Source of the DNA: JAEULH01 sp963805915
GTDB lineage: Bacteria; Pseudomonadota; Alphaproteobacteria; Rhodospirillales; Defluviicoccaceae
Direction: 5' to 3'
NCBI GenBank assembly: GCA_963805915.1
Contig: CAWDWD010000018.1
Location: 1-64,000 of the forward strand
Length of the DNA stretch: 64,000 nt
Below, one piece after another: positions 1 to 8,451 of this stretch. Both the position numbers and the translations under genes were made by a program. Each line of letters starts with the position of its first letter. The stretch's first letter is position 1. The notes beneath the pieces are model-generated. The model did no database searches. It had not been told where the DNA came from and was given only the letters and a program-made list of their open reading frames with translations.

Positions 1-17
1 GGCTGTTCAGTTCTCCT

Positions 18-587
18 TTACGCTGAGCGGTAACCCAGGGCGTGATTTGGGTTGAGGGCATTGAGGTAGAGTTCTCTGCTGACGTTGGTGGTGGCGTTGG
101 CGCGCAGGATGTTGAGGGCGAAGCTGCGGAACCTTGCGAAGTGGCCGGGTTTGGTTCGAATGCGGCTGTGGTCTTCGAAGAAGCTGACATCACGGACGTA
201 ATGGCTGCGGTTTTCGATGCCCCAATGCTGGCGGATCGCCGCGGCGGTTGCGCTGGCGGACAGCCTGATCTGACAGGCGAAGAAGGATATCTCGTCGGTG
301 GGGTGCCAGCGGCCGGAGGCGGTGTCCTTGTGCCAGGTGAGCCGGGTGACGCGGGCGGCGGCGACAATCAGGCCGTCCCAGTCGGAGCCGAGACGGCCGG
401 TGACGTCGAACGTTTCGACCAGACGATGCTCCTGGCGAGCGTGGCGGTTGCGGTCGACGCTCGCGGCGCTGTCGACGGGCTTCTCGGCGGCACAGATCGC
501 TTCGATCGTGTCGTGCAGGGTCTGCTGATTGGCTTTGACCTGGGCGACCAGAAAGTTTCCGGTCTCCCTGGCGGTTTCAAATGTTTT
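18..587 (-). pseudogene. ISAs1 transposase, C-terminal part
   Basis: Translating the minus strand from 587 gives a frame that starts KTFETARETGN and continues through typical ISAs1 blocks (FLVAQVKANQ, RHARQEHR, SFFACQIR, HWGIENRSHYVRDVSF, ILRANA) to a TAA at 18-20. It carries the HWxIEN block near the C-terminus of the DDE domain. The N-terminal part is at 1619-2201, on the far side of the inserted element. Joining the two halves across the target duplication leaves seven A residues where six or nine would keep the frame (CQKT or CQKKT), so the gene is off by one base even without the insertion. Confidence 0.85.
579..587. repeat. Left copy of target-site duplication of the IS1595-type element
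   Basis: The nine bases AAATGTTTT at 579-587 recur at 1619-1627, directly flanking the inserted element. Because the base next to each end is ambiguous, the true duplication may be eight bases, which is the usual size for IS1595-family elements. Confidence 0.85.
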
Positions 588-592
588 CCTGA

Positions 593-1540
593 TTACGCAT
601 GAACCTCAGCCAGTTTGAGGAGGCGATATGGCATTGGCGGGGTTCGGACGGCGGCCCAGCCGAGGCGGGGCATCATGGCGGCGAGATCGTAGCGCCGATT
701 GAAGCGGTATTCGAACTCGGCCAGGTAGCGGGGGATGTGCTTTTGGCGGATGGCGCGGTATGTGCCGGTGATGGCGGTCTTGATGTTGCCGAGCGCCGTG
801 TTGACCCACTTGAAAGCGGGTGTCAGCACCGCCTTGCGGCCGGATCCTGTGCAGATCGGCTGATGCGTGCATCCCGCATCCGCGACACCGCGGAAGCAGC
901 TGAGGCCGTCGCTGACGACGGTGCTGGTGGGATCGAGGCTGCGTCGGGCCAGTTTTTCGACCTCCTTGCGCCGAAAGCCGATGACCCGGCGCAGCTTCAG
1001 GCGCACCGGCTTGCCCTCGGGCGTGGTTTCGACGGCGACGATGATCGGCGTCTTGCCGGGCGCGCCGCGACCGCGCTTGCCACCGGAGCGTTCGCCACCG
1101 AGATAGGCGTCGTCCATTTCGACCCGACCGGTCAGGCGCTTGCCGGCATCCCGCTCCATCATCACCTGCATCAGCTTGTGTTTGAGCTTCCAGGCGGTGT
1201 TCTGGGTCACACCGAGGCGACGGCCGAGTTCGAGGCTGGAGATCCCGCCCTTGCTCTGCGTCAGGTGGTACATGGTGCGAAACCAAGTGCGCAGCGGCAC
1301 CTTGGTCGAGGCGAAGATCGTGCCGGCCATCAGCGAGGTCTGCCGGCGGCAGGACGTGCACTGGTAGAGGGCACGGGTCTTGATGATGCAGTGATTCCGC
1401 CCGCCGCAGCCGGGGCAGACAAAGCCTTGCGGCCAACGCCAGCCGAGCACGACCTCCCGACACCGATCCTCGCTCCCGTAAAGCTCATCGAACCGCGCCT
1501 CGCTGAGCCCCTTCTGAAACTGAACACGATTGCGCGCCAT
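593..1540 (-). CDS. IS1595-type transposase (ISXO2-like)
   Basis: This 315-residue protein is intact. The N-terminus has a zinc-ribbon with two Cys pairs (CPGCGGRNHC around residues 42-51 and CTSCRRQ around residue 61). It is followed by a helix-turn-helix region (GISSLELGRRLGVTQNTAWKLKHKL) and an ISXO2-type DDE domain starting at VEMDDAYLGG (about residue 141), with a second acid in VVSDGLSCF. Its length and layout match IS1595-family transposases, which move by a cut-and-paste or co-integrate DDE reaction. It is the only intact gene in the nested IS structure. Confidence 0.93.
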   Translation of the reverse strand: MARNRVQFQKGLSEARFDELYGSEDRCREVVLGWRWPQGFVCPGCGGRNHCIIKTRALYQCTSCRRQTSLMAGTIFASTKVPLRTWFRTMYHLTQSKGGISSLELGRRLGVTQNTAWKLKHKLMQVMMERDAGKRLTGRVEMDDAYLGGERSGGKRGRGAPGKTPIIVAVETTPEGKPVRLKLRRVIGFRRKEVEKLARRSLDPTSTVVSDGLSCFRGVADAGCTHQPICTGSGRKAVLTPAFKWVNTALGNIKTAITGTYRAIRQKHIPRYLAEFEYRFNRRYDLAAMMPRLGWAAVRTPPMPYRLLKLAEVHA

Positions 1541-1605
1541 GCCTCAACCCCGCCTGTCTCCTTATATGTTCCCGATTTGTACCACGCCCCGGCAGGCTGA
1601 GAAAG

Positions 1606-1618
1606 ATGCGTAATCAGG
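1606..1618. repeat. Right terminal inverted repeat of the IS1595-type element
   Basis: ATGCGTAATCAGG is the exact reverse complement of 588-600. It is followed at once by the second copy of the AAATGTTTT duplication (1619-1627). Confidence 0.9.
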
Positions 1619-2201
1619 AAATGTTTTTTTGACAGTGCATGGCATCGGCGGTGAACACGACGCCGGTCAGCCCGAGGTCACGGATCATCTGCTGGGCGGC
1701 GGGGATCTCGTTCGACTTGTCTTCGATCTCGATATGCGCCAGGACGATGGCCGAAGCCGAGGCGAATGCTGTCAAGGTCTGGGCTGCCTTGCGGTCGTTG
1801 AAGTGATCGAAGCTGCCGCGCAGCGTCTTGCCATCGAAGGCGATCACCGGCTGTTCGCCCGCCTCGCCCCCCGGGGAGCAACCCGCGGGCAGCAGGGCTT
1901 TGGCATGGCGGCGGAACGCGTCTTCGAGGGCCTCGGTCGACAGCGACTGCAGGATCGTCCGCAGCGTGTTCACCGCCGGCGCCCGCTGCAGATCCACCCC
2001 GAAGTGGTGATTGAGGTGCTCTCGCCGCTGCTCCAGGAAGGTGATGACGCCGCGGTAGGACCTGGCCCCGCTTAGCAGCGCCAACACCGTGAACATCAGC
2101 AGATACGGCAGCGGATATCGCTTGCCTTGCGCCCGCCGGGGGTCCGGAACGTCCCCTAAAGCCGCCAGAAGGTTGGGAAACGGAGCCATGGCACCCTCCA
2201 T
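1619..2201 (-). pseudogene. ISAs1 transposase, N-terminal part
   Basis: The minus-strand frame from 2201 holds about 194 residues of an ISAs1-family transposase. It contains the family N-terminal block (DVPDPRRAQGKRYPLPYLL), the catalytic-domain strand VIAFDGKTLRGS, and GVVFTADAMHCQ, after which the inserted element cuts the frame. A downstream ATG at 2189 (MAPFPNLL) is the more likely true start. The rest of the protein is at 18-587. Confidence 0.9.
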
Positions 2202-2295
2202 CTAAGGTGCCCACCATGGATTCAGACTTTTCGCCGCCGGGGTAAACTCGTTTTCCAACCGGCAATCCCGCGCAAACTCGTATTACGAGAACGCA

Positions 2296-2357
2296 CCCCT
2301 CACAGCAGGAGAACTGAACAGCCCTGCCCCTCACAGCAGGAGAACTGAACAGCCCTG
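2296..2357. repeat. Tandem duplication of the 31-bp ISAs1 right end
   Basis: Two identical 31-bp units, each running from CCCCTCACAGC to GAACAGCCCTG, lie head to tail at 2296-2326 and 2327-2357. The unit is the ISAs1 terminal repeat. The second copy directly abuts the remnant of the interrupted host gene. It could be left from an earlier insertion and excision at the same site, or be a duplicated end. Confidence 0.85.
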
Positions 2358-2484
2358 CGCGGAGCACCTGCTTTCCGATTACCCGTATATCGGCAGCATA
2401 CTTGAAGAAATCGCTTCGTCTTACGACCGCGATGCCAAGAGGGAGGAATCAAAAGCGAGGATTGAGGATAGGCTTCGCCCCTGA
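2358..2484 (+). pseudogene. 3' remnant of a gene interrupted by the ISAs1 element
   Basis: Immediately after the IS end, a plus-strand frame encodes about 42 residues (AEHLLSDYPYIGSILEEIAS ... EDRLRP) and ends with TGA at 2482-2484. It reads like the amphipathic, charged C-terminus of a normal protein and has no start codon of its own. The 5' part would lie before the window start. I do not recognise the family. Confidence 0.6.
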
Positions 2485-2713
2485 GCAAGGTTTGCGATGT
2501 CCGGTGCTTTCCCCCCCCCAAGTCCCTGCCAGTACGTCAGCAGGGAACGGCCTTACGAGGCAAGGCTCCGTAGCACACAATATGATCACGAGTATTAGCA
2601 ATAAAACCTTTCATAAAATGAACAGCCTGATAGAGAAAGACACTACTTGATCACGATCCTCTCGATTTCGTGGGTGATCTTGTCCGCGCGGATGGGATGT
2701 TTGATCTTCTTGT
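2485..2713. other. Intergenic stretch next to IS scar
   Basis: There is no supportable gene here. The stretch has an AT-rich patch (about 2575-2650). On the minus strand, directly beyond the symporter stop, 2643-2713 is open in another frame and encodes a charged 26-residue stretch (RRLDKKIKHPIRAD ... IVIK). That could be chance, or the natural C-terminus of the symporter in another frame. Confidence 0.4.
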
Positions 2714-4702
2714 CTAGGCGCCGGGCTTCTCCAGCGATGTGTCGCCGATGTCTTCCACCAGGGCCTCTATCTCGGCCTGGGGCACCGATGACATCTCCAT
2801 CTTGTAGGCGAGAAACCACATCATCGCGACGCCGAGCAGCCAGAACAGGATCTGCCAGGCCCAGATCGACGGGATGCCGAAGGTCCAGCCGTCGCGGCCG
2901 GCGTCGGGCGCGCCGAACAGGTCGTTACCGATGACCGCGCCGGGACCGACGCCGAAGAAGAACCACGCCAGGGTAACGATCCAGGCGACGGGGATAAGGT
3001 GCCTCTTGGCCGGCGCGAGGCTGGCGTGCTCGCGCAGGAAGTTGTGATACTTCATGCGGTGGGCGCGCGCGTGGTCGCTCTGGGTCAGGGCCGAAACGAC
3101 GACGCAGACGGAGATGTTAAAGGCGATGCCCCAGCCTGCCGAGTGGATGGTCAGCGGCCAACGTCCCCACGGCTCGACGCCCACCGCGGCGAGCATGTTC
3201 AGGCCGAAGCTGTCGGTGAAGGTCACCGCGAGCAGCCCGGCGGCGAGGCCGAGGGTCGCGCCCTGGCGGGTAATCCACGGGATGTAGCAGACGGCGGCCA
3301 GCGGCACCCACATCTGGAAGCCGAAGGCGACGGCGAGGCCGCCGAGGAGAACAAGCGCGTCCTTCGAGTAAGTCGCCACCAGCAAGGCAGAGATCACGAT
3401 GAAGGCGACGCCCAATCGGCCGAACAGCTTCTGGGTCGCGTGGGTCGCGCCCGGATTGAGGTAGCGCTTGTAGAGATCGCGGGTCATGATGCCGCCGGCG
3501 GTCGACATGTAGGCGGAGCCGGTCGATTGCATTGCTGCCAGCGCGCACACCGCCAGCAAGCCCACCAGCCACGGCCAGTTCTCGCCGAGAATGTTGAAGT
3601 AGTACGGAACAAGAGCGTCGGGCGTGGCGTTGACGTCCGGCGGAAGCAGATTCGCCACCGCTAGGCCGGCGTCGTTGACCGCCGGATGGGCGCCAAGGAA
3701 CTGCGCCGCCATCCCCTGGATCGCGGTAAAGAAGATCAAGATCAGGCCGATGCCGAAAGAGGACGCCCACACCTGCTGCGGCGCGAACGGCGACGGGTTG
3801 GTGTTGGCGAAGGACCACATGGTGAACGCCGGCGCCGACTGAATGCCCATCAGCGCGAACATGTAGGTGAGAATCATCACCCCGGTCCACAGCCCCCCGA
3901 CCGGAGCCTCCTTGCCGAGCCCCGCCGTCCACTGGATGACCCCGGGAATCGCGAAATAGGCGTTATAGTCGCCGCCGCCGAGGCCCTTGGTGGTCCCGTA
4001 ATCGCCGATGGAGGTTCCCGCCAGTCTCGCCATGGCGTCGTTCAGCGCGTCCCAGCCGCCGACCGCGTTGAGTGCGATCAGCCCGGTGATGACGATGCCC
4101 AAGGCAAGCAGGACGCACTGGAGGGTGTCGACGTAGGCGACCGCGCGCAAACCGCCGGAGGCGACGTAGATGAGGACCACCATCGCCAGAACCCACATCC
4201 CGAAGTTCTCGCTGACGAGGCCTCTCGGGTAAGCGTCGGTCGTGGTCAGAACATTGAACAGGTAACCGGAGGCGCCGAGCTGGACGCCGAGATAGGGGAT
4301 GGAGAAGAGCAAGGCGACAATGACGGTGAGGATGCGGATGGCGTCGCCCTGGAAATAGTCCGACAGCATCTCGCCCGGCGTGACGTAGCCGAAGCGCTTG
4401 CCGAGCATCCACTGGCGCTTGAGGAAGATGACCCCGGTGAACGGGATGGTGATCGCATAGAAAGACGCGTAGGCGTACTGAAAACCGTCGCGGTAGACCA
4501 GTCCCGGATGACCCATGAAGGTCCAGCCGGAAAACGATGTTGCCGTCGCCGCCAAGACGAAGACCCACAGGGAGAGCTTCCGGCCGGCGATAAAGTAGTC
4601 GCTTGCCGTCCGCGCCATGCGGGCGCCGCGAATGCCCCAGAAAATGCAGTACGACCAGTAGAGAACGACGAAAACGAACAGCCAGATGATTTTTGGTGCC
4701 AA
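2714..4702 (-). CDS. Sodium:solute symporter (SSS family)
   Basis: This is a large multi-pass inner-membrane transporter of the SSS family, which couples uptake of a solute to sodium. The protein has many hydrophobic segments, the early family block DYFIAGRKLSLW, the TATSFSGWTFMGHPGLVYRDG region in the first helices, and FTMWSFANTNP and MQSTGSAYMSTAGGIMTRDLY later. Length is about 660 residues, long for the family, with a soluble C-terminal tail. I chose the TTG at 4702 because an AGGAG-like site precedes it; a further in-frame TTG lies at 4756. The substrate cannot be told. It is divergent from a CBS/DUF294 protein, a pairing known for acetate-permease-like symporters, so a carboxylate substrate is a reasonable guess. 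Confidence 0.85.
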   Translation of the reverse strand: MAPKIIWLFVFVVLYWSYCIFWGIRGARMARTASDYFIAGRKLSLWVFVLAATATSFSGWTFMGHPGLVYRDGFQYAYASFYAITIPFTGVIFLKRQWMLGKRFGYVTPGEMLSDYFQGDAIRILTVIVALLFSIPYLGVQLGASGYLFNVLTTTDAYPRGLVSENFGMWVLAMVVLIYVASGGLRAVAYVDTLQCVLLALGIVITGLIALNAVGGWDALNDAMARLAGTSIGDYGTTKGLGGGDYNAYFAIPGVIQWTAGLGKEAPVGGLWTGVMILTYMFALMGIQSAPAFTMWSFANTNPSPFAPQQVWASSFGIGLILIFFTAIQGMAAQFLGAHPAVNDAGLAVANLLPPDVNATPDALVPYYFNILGENWPWLVGLLAVCALAAMQSTGSAYMSTAGGIMTRDLYKRYLNPGATHATQKLFGRLGVAFIVISALLVATYSKDALVLLGGLAVAFGFQMWVPLAAVCYIPWITRQGATLGLAAGLLAVTFTDSFGLNMLAAVGVEPWGRWPLTIHSAGWGIAFNISVCVVVSALTQSDHARAHRMKYHNFLREHASLAPAKRHLIPVAWIVTLAWFFFGVGPGAVIGNDLFGAPDAGRDGWTFGIPSIWAWQILFWLLGVAMMWFLAYKMEMSSVPQAEIEALVEDIGDTSLEKPGA

Positions 4703-5335
4703 TGCTCCACTCCTCTCGTACACGTCCTGGGCTGAGCGCGAGCGAAGGACAACCAACCTTCATGTGCACCGGATCAACCACGACCCGCGCCGTCCCGTCT
4801 TGCCGAGGAGAAGCCTAGCCTCACGCGAACGATCGGCGTGATCACGGAAAATGCGTCACGTCCCCGGAATCGATCGCCAAGCCGACCGGCGTTTACCCTC
4901 CCCAGCGAGCCATTATAAGGCCCATTCAGCGGCATCATCGCAAGGCGCCGCCATTATTGTCACGCGCTTATATGGAGCATCCACGCGCTTTTGAAACTCG
5001 TTATCAACCTCTCTGCTGCTCTCTGTTGCCGTACCGCGTATCGACAAACAGCAAGCACTGGCGACGCATAGCATTTTCCAAACATTCATACAACGGGTTA
5101 AACCATGGGTTAATTTTATCTTACGCGAACTCTTACGTAGCATGTATTTGGTGTAGACGAGGCTTGCCGCGCGGCGCCGGCGGCAACTCGTGTACAGTGG
5201 TTGCCACGGCCTTGCGCCAAGGCGGCGCGTGGCGCCAGCCGATGCGGGACCGGTGCGGGGCCGATGCGGGGATTGAGAGGATAATGGCGGCTGCAAGATC
5301 CCAATTGTCCCGCCCGCGTCGGTCGGTGGCGGCCC
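4703..5335. other. Divergent intergenic region between symporter and CBS/DUF294 gene
   Basis: About 630 bp separate the two divergent starts. No gene is supportable; the long minus-strand frame across 4913-5710 is a shadow. The part at roughly 4950-5150 is visibly more AT-rich than its surroundings and is the likeliest place for the two promoters, but I cannot assign -35/-10 boxes with confidence. Confidence 0.4.
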
Positions 5336-6833
5336 ATGTTGAACAGCGACCCGCCGGTGCGGGCCGAGCATTCGCGCACCGCCATCTTCGGAAAGCTTGC
5401 GAGGGACGTCATGCGGCCGCGCGAGGCGGTCGTCGCGGTTCGCCCAGGTACCGCCTGCGAGGACATGATCGAACAGCTCGGCGCAAAACGCGCGACCTGT
5501 GGATTGATTGTCGACGCCGTCGGCCGGCCGATCGGCATTCTTACCGAGCGCGATATCGCCCTGCGCATCGCCTTCAAGGTACCCGGCGAGACGCCGGTCG
5601 AGCGGGTCATGAGTTCGCCGGTTATCAGCATCGACCGGCAGGACTACCTTTATCATGCCATCGCCCTGATGCGCCGACACGGTCTCCGCCACATGCCGGT
5701 GGTCGACCACCGCGGCCAGGTCGCCGGCCTATTGTTCCTCCACGACGCGCTGGTCGCCGCCGACGAACAGCTTATGCGCCAGATTGACCGGCTAACTCAC
5801 GAAGGATCTCTCGATGGGCTGCGCGGGGTCAAGGCCGCGCAAGTCGAGCTTGGCCGAGGAGCTGTTCGCCGACAATCTCCCGGCGCCCGATATCCAGCGG
5901 CTTCTCACCGGAATAAACAACGACATGTACCGGCGCATCGGTGAGGCGACCCTCGCGCGGATGACCGCCGAGGGCTGGGGCGAGCTGCCGGTGCCGGCCT
6001 GCACCATCGTCATGGGCTCGGGTGGGCGTGGCGAGAGTTTTCTGTTTCCGGACCAGGACAACGGTTTCATCCTCGAAGACTATCCCGACGCGGTGCACGC
6101 GCGGGTGGACGCGTTCTATCGCGAACTCGCCGAGCGCCTGTGCCGTGATCTCGACGCCGTCGGCATCTCCTACTGCAACGGGTATTGCATGGCGCTGAAC
6201 CCGCTGTGGCGCAAAAGCCTGTCGCAATGGATCGAGCAGATCACCCGCTGGGGCCGGAAGAGCAACTTCGTCGCAATCCGACTGGCTGACATATTTTTTG
6301 ATTTTCAGCCGGTATGGGGTAAGCAAGACCTCGCGGTCGAACTGCGCGAACGCGTGAGCGGACTGATGCGCAACAACCACCGCTTTCTCAGCCAGATGTT
6401 CCAAGACAAGGTCGGCCACAACGTCGCGCTCGGTTTCTTCGGCGGGTTCGTCACCGAGAAGGAGGAGCGCGCCCACCGCGGTCGGATCAATCTCAAGCAT
6501 ACCGGCACCATTCCTCTGGTCGGCGCGATCCGCCTGCTCGCCCTGCGCGAGGGGGTAGAGGCGACCTCGACGCTGGAGCGGATCCGCGTTCTCGAAGATC
6601 GCGGCGTGCTCGGCGCGGGTGAGCGCGACGCGCTGGGCGCTGCATTCGCTTTCATCACGGGGCTGCTATTGCGCCGCCAGATCGCCGATTACAAGGCCGG
6701 CCGCCCCGTCACCTACTATATCAACCCCCGCGGCCTGACCAAAGCCGAGCGCGGCGATCTGCTTGAGTCGTTGAAGGCAATCGACACCATCCGAAAGCGC
6801 GTCCACCTCGAGTTCACCGGCCAGATCTTCTAG
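5336..6833 (+). CDS. CBS-domain / DUF294 nucleotidyltransferase-like protein (frameshifted)
   Basis: The first frame (from ATG 5336) encodes two CBS motifs (DVMRPREAVVAVRPG ... GILTERDIALR, then VMSSPVISIDRQDYLYHAI ... HMPVVDHRGQVAGLL). The second frame (to the stop at 6833) carries the DUF294 nucleotidyltransferase-like core GSGGRGESFLFPDQDNGFI and the DUF294 C-terminal helical domain. One extra base near 5851 (GAGCTTGGCC) separates them; removing one G gives the continuous VELAEELFADNLP. The intact protein would be about 500 residues. Such proteins are thought to sense nucleotides through CBS domains and to regulate neighbouring transporters, here the divergent symporter. This role is inference. 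Confidence 0.85.
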
Positions 6834-7145
6834 ACCAGATGTCCGCCTGGGGACGGGGGTGTCCGATACAATATCCGACACAATGGGGTGCCACGGCGTT
6901 TTGCGCGTCGCTCTGGCCGGGAACCGGACTCTCGTTTTCTTGCTTTTGTTTATCCAAGCGCCGCGCCGGTTCATGGCGCTTGGTGCATTCAGGCAACGGA
7001 TGTGGTGGCGTCGAAGGGACAACCGGTCTTTGACCTGCGCCTCGATGCATCCTTCTGCTAGTCTCGCCGGCAATTTTAGCGGGATCGAACATCGCGAGTA
7101 ACCGGCCTCACGCTGGACACGCTCGACATTCATCGAGGTTTTGAC
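6834..7145. other. Intergenic region upstream of the RTX gene
   Basis: No gene is supportable. A short imperfect tandem repeat (GTCCGATACAAT then ATCCGACACAAT) lies at about 6860-6883. A Shine-Dalgarno-like GAGG precedes the RTX start near 7137. No clear terminator follows the DUF294 gene. Confidence 0.4.
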
Positions 7146-8402
7146 ATGGCCACTTTCACTGGTACGGACGGCGACGACATCATCACGCCTTGGCACCTTT
7201 CTCCTGGGGTTACCGGCCCGGCGAACGAGAAGCCGTCCTACGACGCCGACACGATTTATGGTTTGGGCGGAGACGACATTCTCGATGGCGGTGGCGCTGG
7301 TGGCGAACTCCATGGCGGCGCGGGTAACGACACGCTAAATGGCTACGCCGACAGTGGCGCGATTTCACTCTACGGTGATGGCGGCGACGACCACCTTCGG
7401 GTCAAGTCGGATGACGGTGATCCGCGCGTGCTTCTCTATGGCGGCGACGGCAACGACACGCTGGAGGCGGCGTCAGATTACAACAACGCGCCCCGCGGCG
7501 TCGGCGACAATACCCTCTCCGGCGGCGGCGGAAATGATGCCTACGTCGTGTTCTCCGGCGCCGAAAAGATCGTAGAGACCGCGGGCAACGGGACCGACAC
7601 GGTGAAGAGTTGGGCCGATTTCAGCCTGCCCGACAACGTCGAGAACCTCACCTTGCTGATGACCGAATATGTCTCGTACGAAAATTTTCGGGCGACAGGC
7701 AACAATACCAACAACATCATCCGCGGAAATTCGGAGGATAACCTGATCGACGGCCTGGCCGGGAACGACACGATCTACGGTCGCAGTGTCGGCCTGCCGC
7801 AGAAGGACATCTACGGCGACGCCCACAGCGACGCCGATTTGATCCACGGCGGCGCCGGTAACGACACCATCTACGGCGGCGACGGCAAGCTGACATGGGA
7901 TGGCGGCGATCGCCTCTATGGCGATGGCGGCAACGACGTTCTCCACGGCCAGGCCGGCGCGGATCATCTCTATGGCGGCGAGGGCAACGATCGCCTCTAC
8001 GGCGATGCCGGCGATGACGTTCTCAACGGTGGACCGGGTCGCGATGTCCTGTCCGGCGGCGACGGCCATGACGTCTTCGCCTATACCGCCATCACCGAAT
8101 CGCCGGCCGGCGGCCAGCGCGACGAAATCCTCGATTTTACCCACGGCGGCGCATCCGGCGATCGCATTGATCTGAGCGGCGTCGACGCGAACTCCGCCGC
8201 GGGTTTCCAGCCTTTCGCCTTCGTGACCGGGGCGCTCACCGGCGCCGGCCAGGTTCGTGTCGTCGAGGCGGCGAGCGGCACCGCTTCCGTCGTTCAAGGC
8301 GAGGTCGACGGCAAGGCCGGCGTCGATTTCTCGATCCTGGTTCAGGACGGCGCAGACCACGGAGCAAAGGAGTGGACCGCGGCCGACTTCATCCTGGTCT
8401 GA
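7146..8402 (+). CDS. RTX-repeat calcium-binding protein, probably type I secreted
   Basis: The 418-residue protein is made of glycine/aspartate nonapeptide repeats of the GGxGxDxLx type in three blocks (about residues 35-60, 80-130 and 205-300: for example GLGGDDILDGG, GGAGNDTIYGG, GGEGNDRLYGDAGDD). The C-terminal 120 residues resemble the tail of serralysin-type secreted proteins (GGDGHDVFAY ... DEILDFTHGGASGDRIDLSGVD). RTX repeats form calcium-bound beta-rolls outside the cell, and such proteins usually leave by type I secretion through an uncleaved C-terminal signal. No catalytic domain and no neighbouring ABC/HlyD/TolC genes are visible. The start has a GAGG site. Function beyond calcium binding is unknown. 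Confidence 0.88.
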   Translation: MATFTGTDGDDIITPWHLSPGVTGPANEKPSYDADTIYGLGGDDILDGGGAGGELHGGAGNDTLNGYADSGAISLYGDGGDDHLRVKSDDGDPRVLLYGGDGNDTLEAASDYNNAPRGVGDNTLSGGGGNDAYVVFSGAEKIVETAGNGTDTVKSWADFSLPDNVENLTLLMTEYVSYENFRATGNNTNNIIRGNSEDNLIDGLAGNDTIYGRSVGLPQKDIYGDAHSDADLIHGGAGNDTIYGGDGKLTWDGGDRLYGDGGNDVLHGQAGADHLYGGEGNDRLYGDAGDDVLNGGPGRDVLSGGDGHDVFAYTAITESPAGGQRDEILDFTHGGASGDRIDLSGVDANSAAGFQPFAFVTGALTGAGQVRVVEAASGTASVVQGEVDGKAGVDFSILVQDGADHGAKEWTAADFILV

Positions 8403-8451
8403 TCGCCGACACCTCCCCCCGCTCGCGCGCCCTAACGGTTGCACTTTCGTG

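Larger units (their letters stand above)
588..1618 (-). mobile_element. IS1595-type (ISXO2-like) insertion sequence nested in the ISAs1 element
   Basis: The element is about 1031 bp. Its ends are the perfect 13-bp inverted repeats CCTGATTACGCAT (588-600) and ATGCGTAATCAGG (1606-1618), and it is flanked by an 8-9 bp direct repeat. It carries one intact minus-strand transposase. The stop codon of the transposase (TAA, complement of 593-595) lies inside the left inverted repeat, so the gene is packed tightly against that end. The intact ends, intact gene and exact duplication suggest a recent insertion. Confidence 0.92.
1..2326 (-). mobile_element. ISAs1-family insertion sequence, interrupted by an IS1595-type element
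   Basis: The element begins just before or at the window start and ends at 2326, or at 2357 if the second copy of the end repeat is counted. Its left end (1-16, GGCTGTTCAGTTCTCC) is the exact reverse complement of GGAGAACTGAACAGCC in the right end. Between the ends lies one ISAs1-type transposase on the minus strand, split in two by another insertion sequence at 588-1618. Both the interruption and a frame offset at the junction make this copy inactive. The left target duplication would lie outside the window. Confidence 0.85.

Noticed and set aside
2402..2650. 82-residue plus-strand frame next to the IS scar
   Set aside because: It crosses the stop of the better-supported remnant frame, has poor coding character and no motif.
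3686..4735. Long plus-strand frame opposite the symporter
   Set aside because: It is the reverse-strand shadow of a GC-rich gene with strong symporter motifs; its own translation has no family features.
6880..6940. Possible tRNA remnant near GGGAACCGGACTCTCG
   Set aside because: The T-arm consensus is missing and no cloverleaf can be drawn.
7240..8060. Regularly spaced short repeats that could suggest a CRISPR or satellite
   Set aside because: They encode GGxGxDxxx nonapeptides in one frame, so they are protein-coding RTX repeats.
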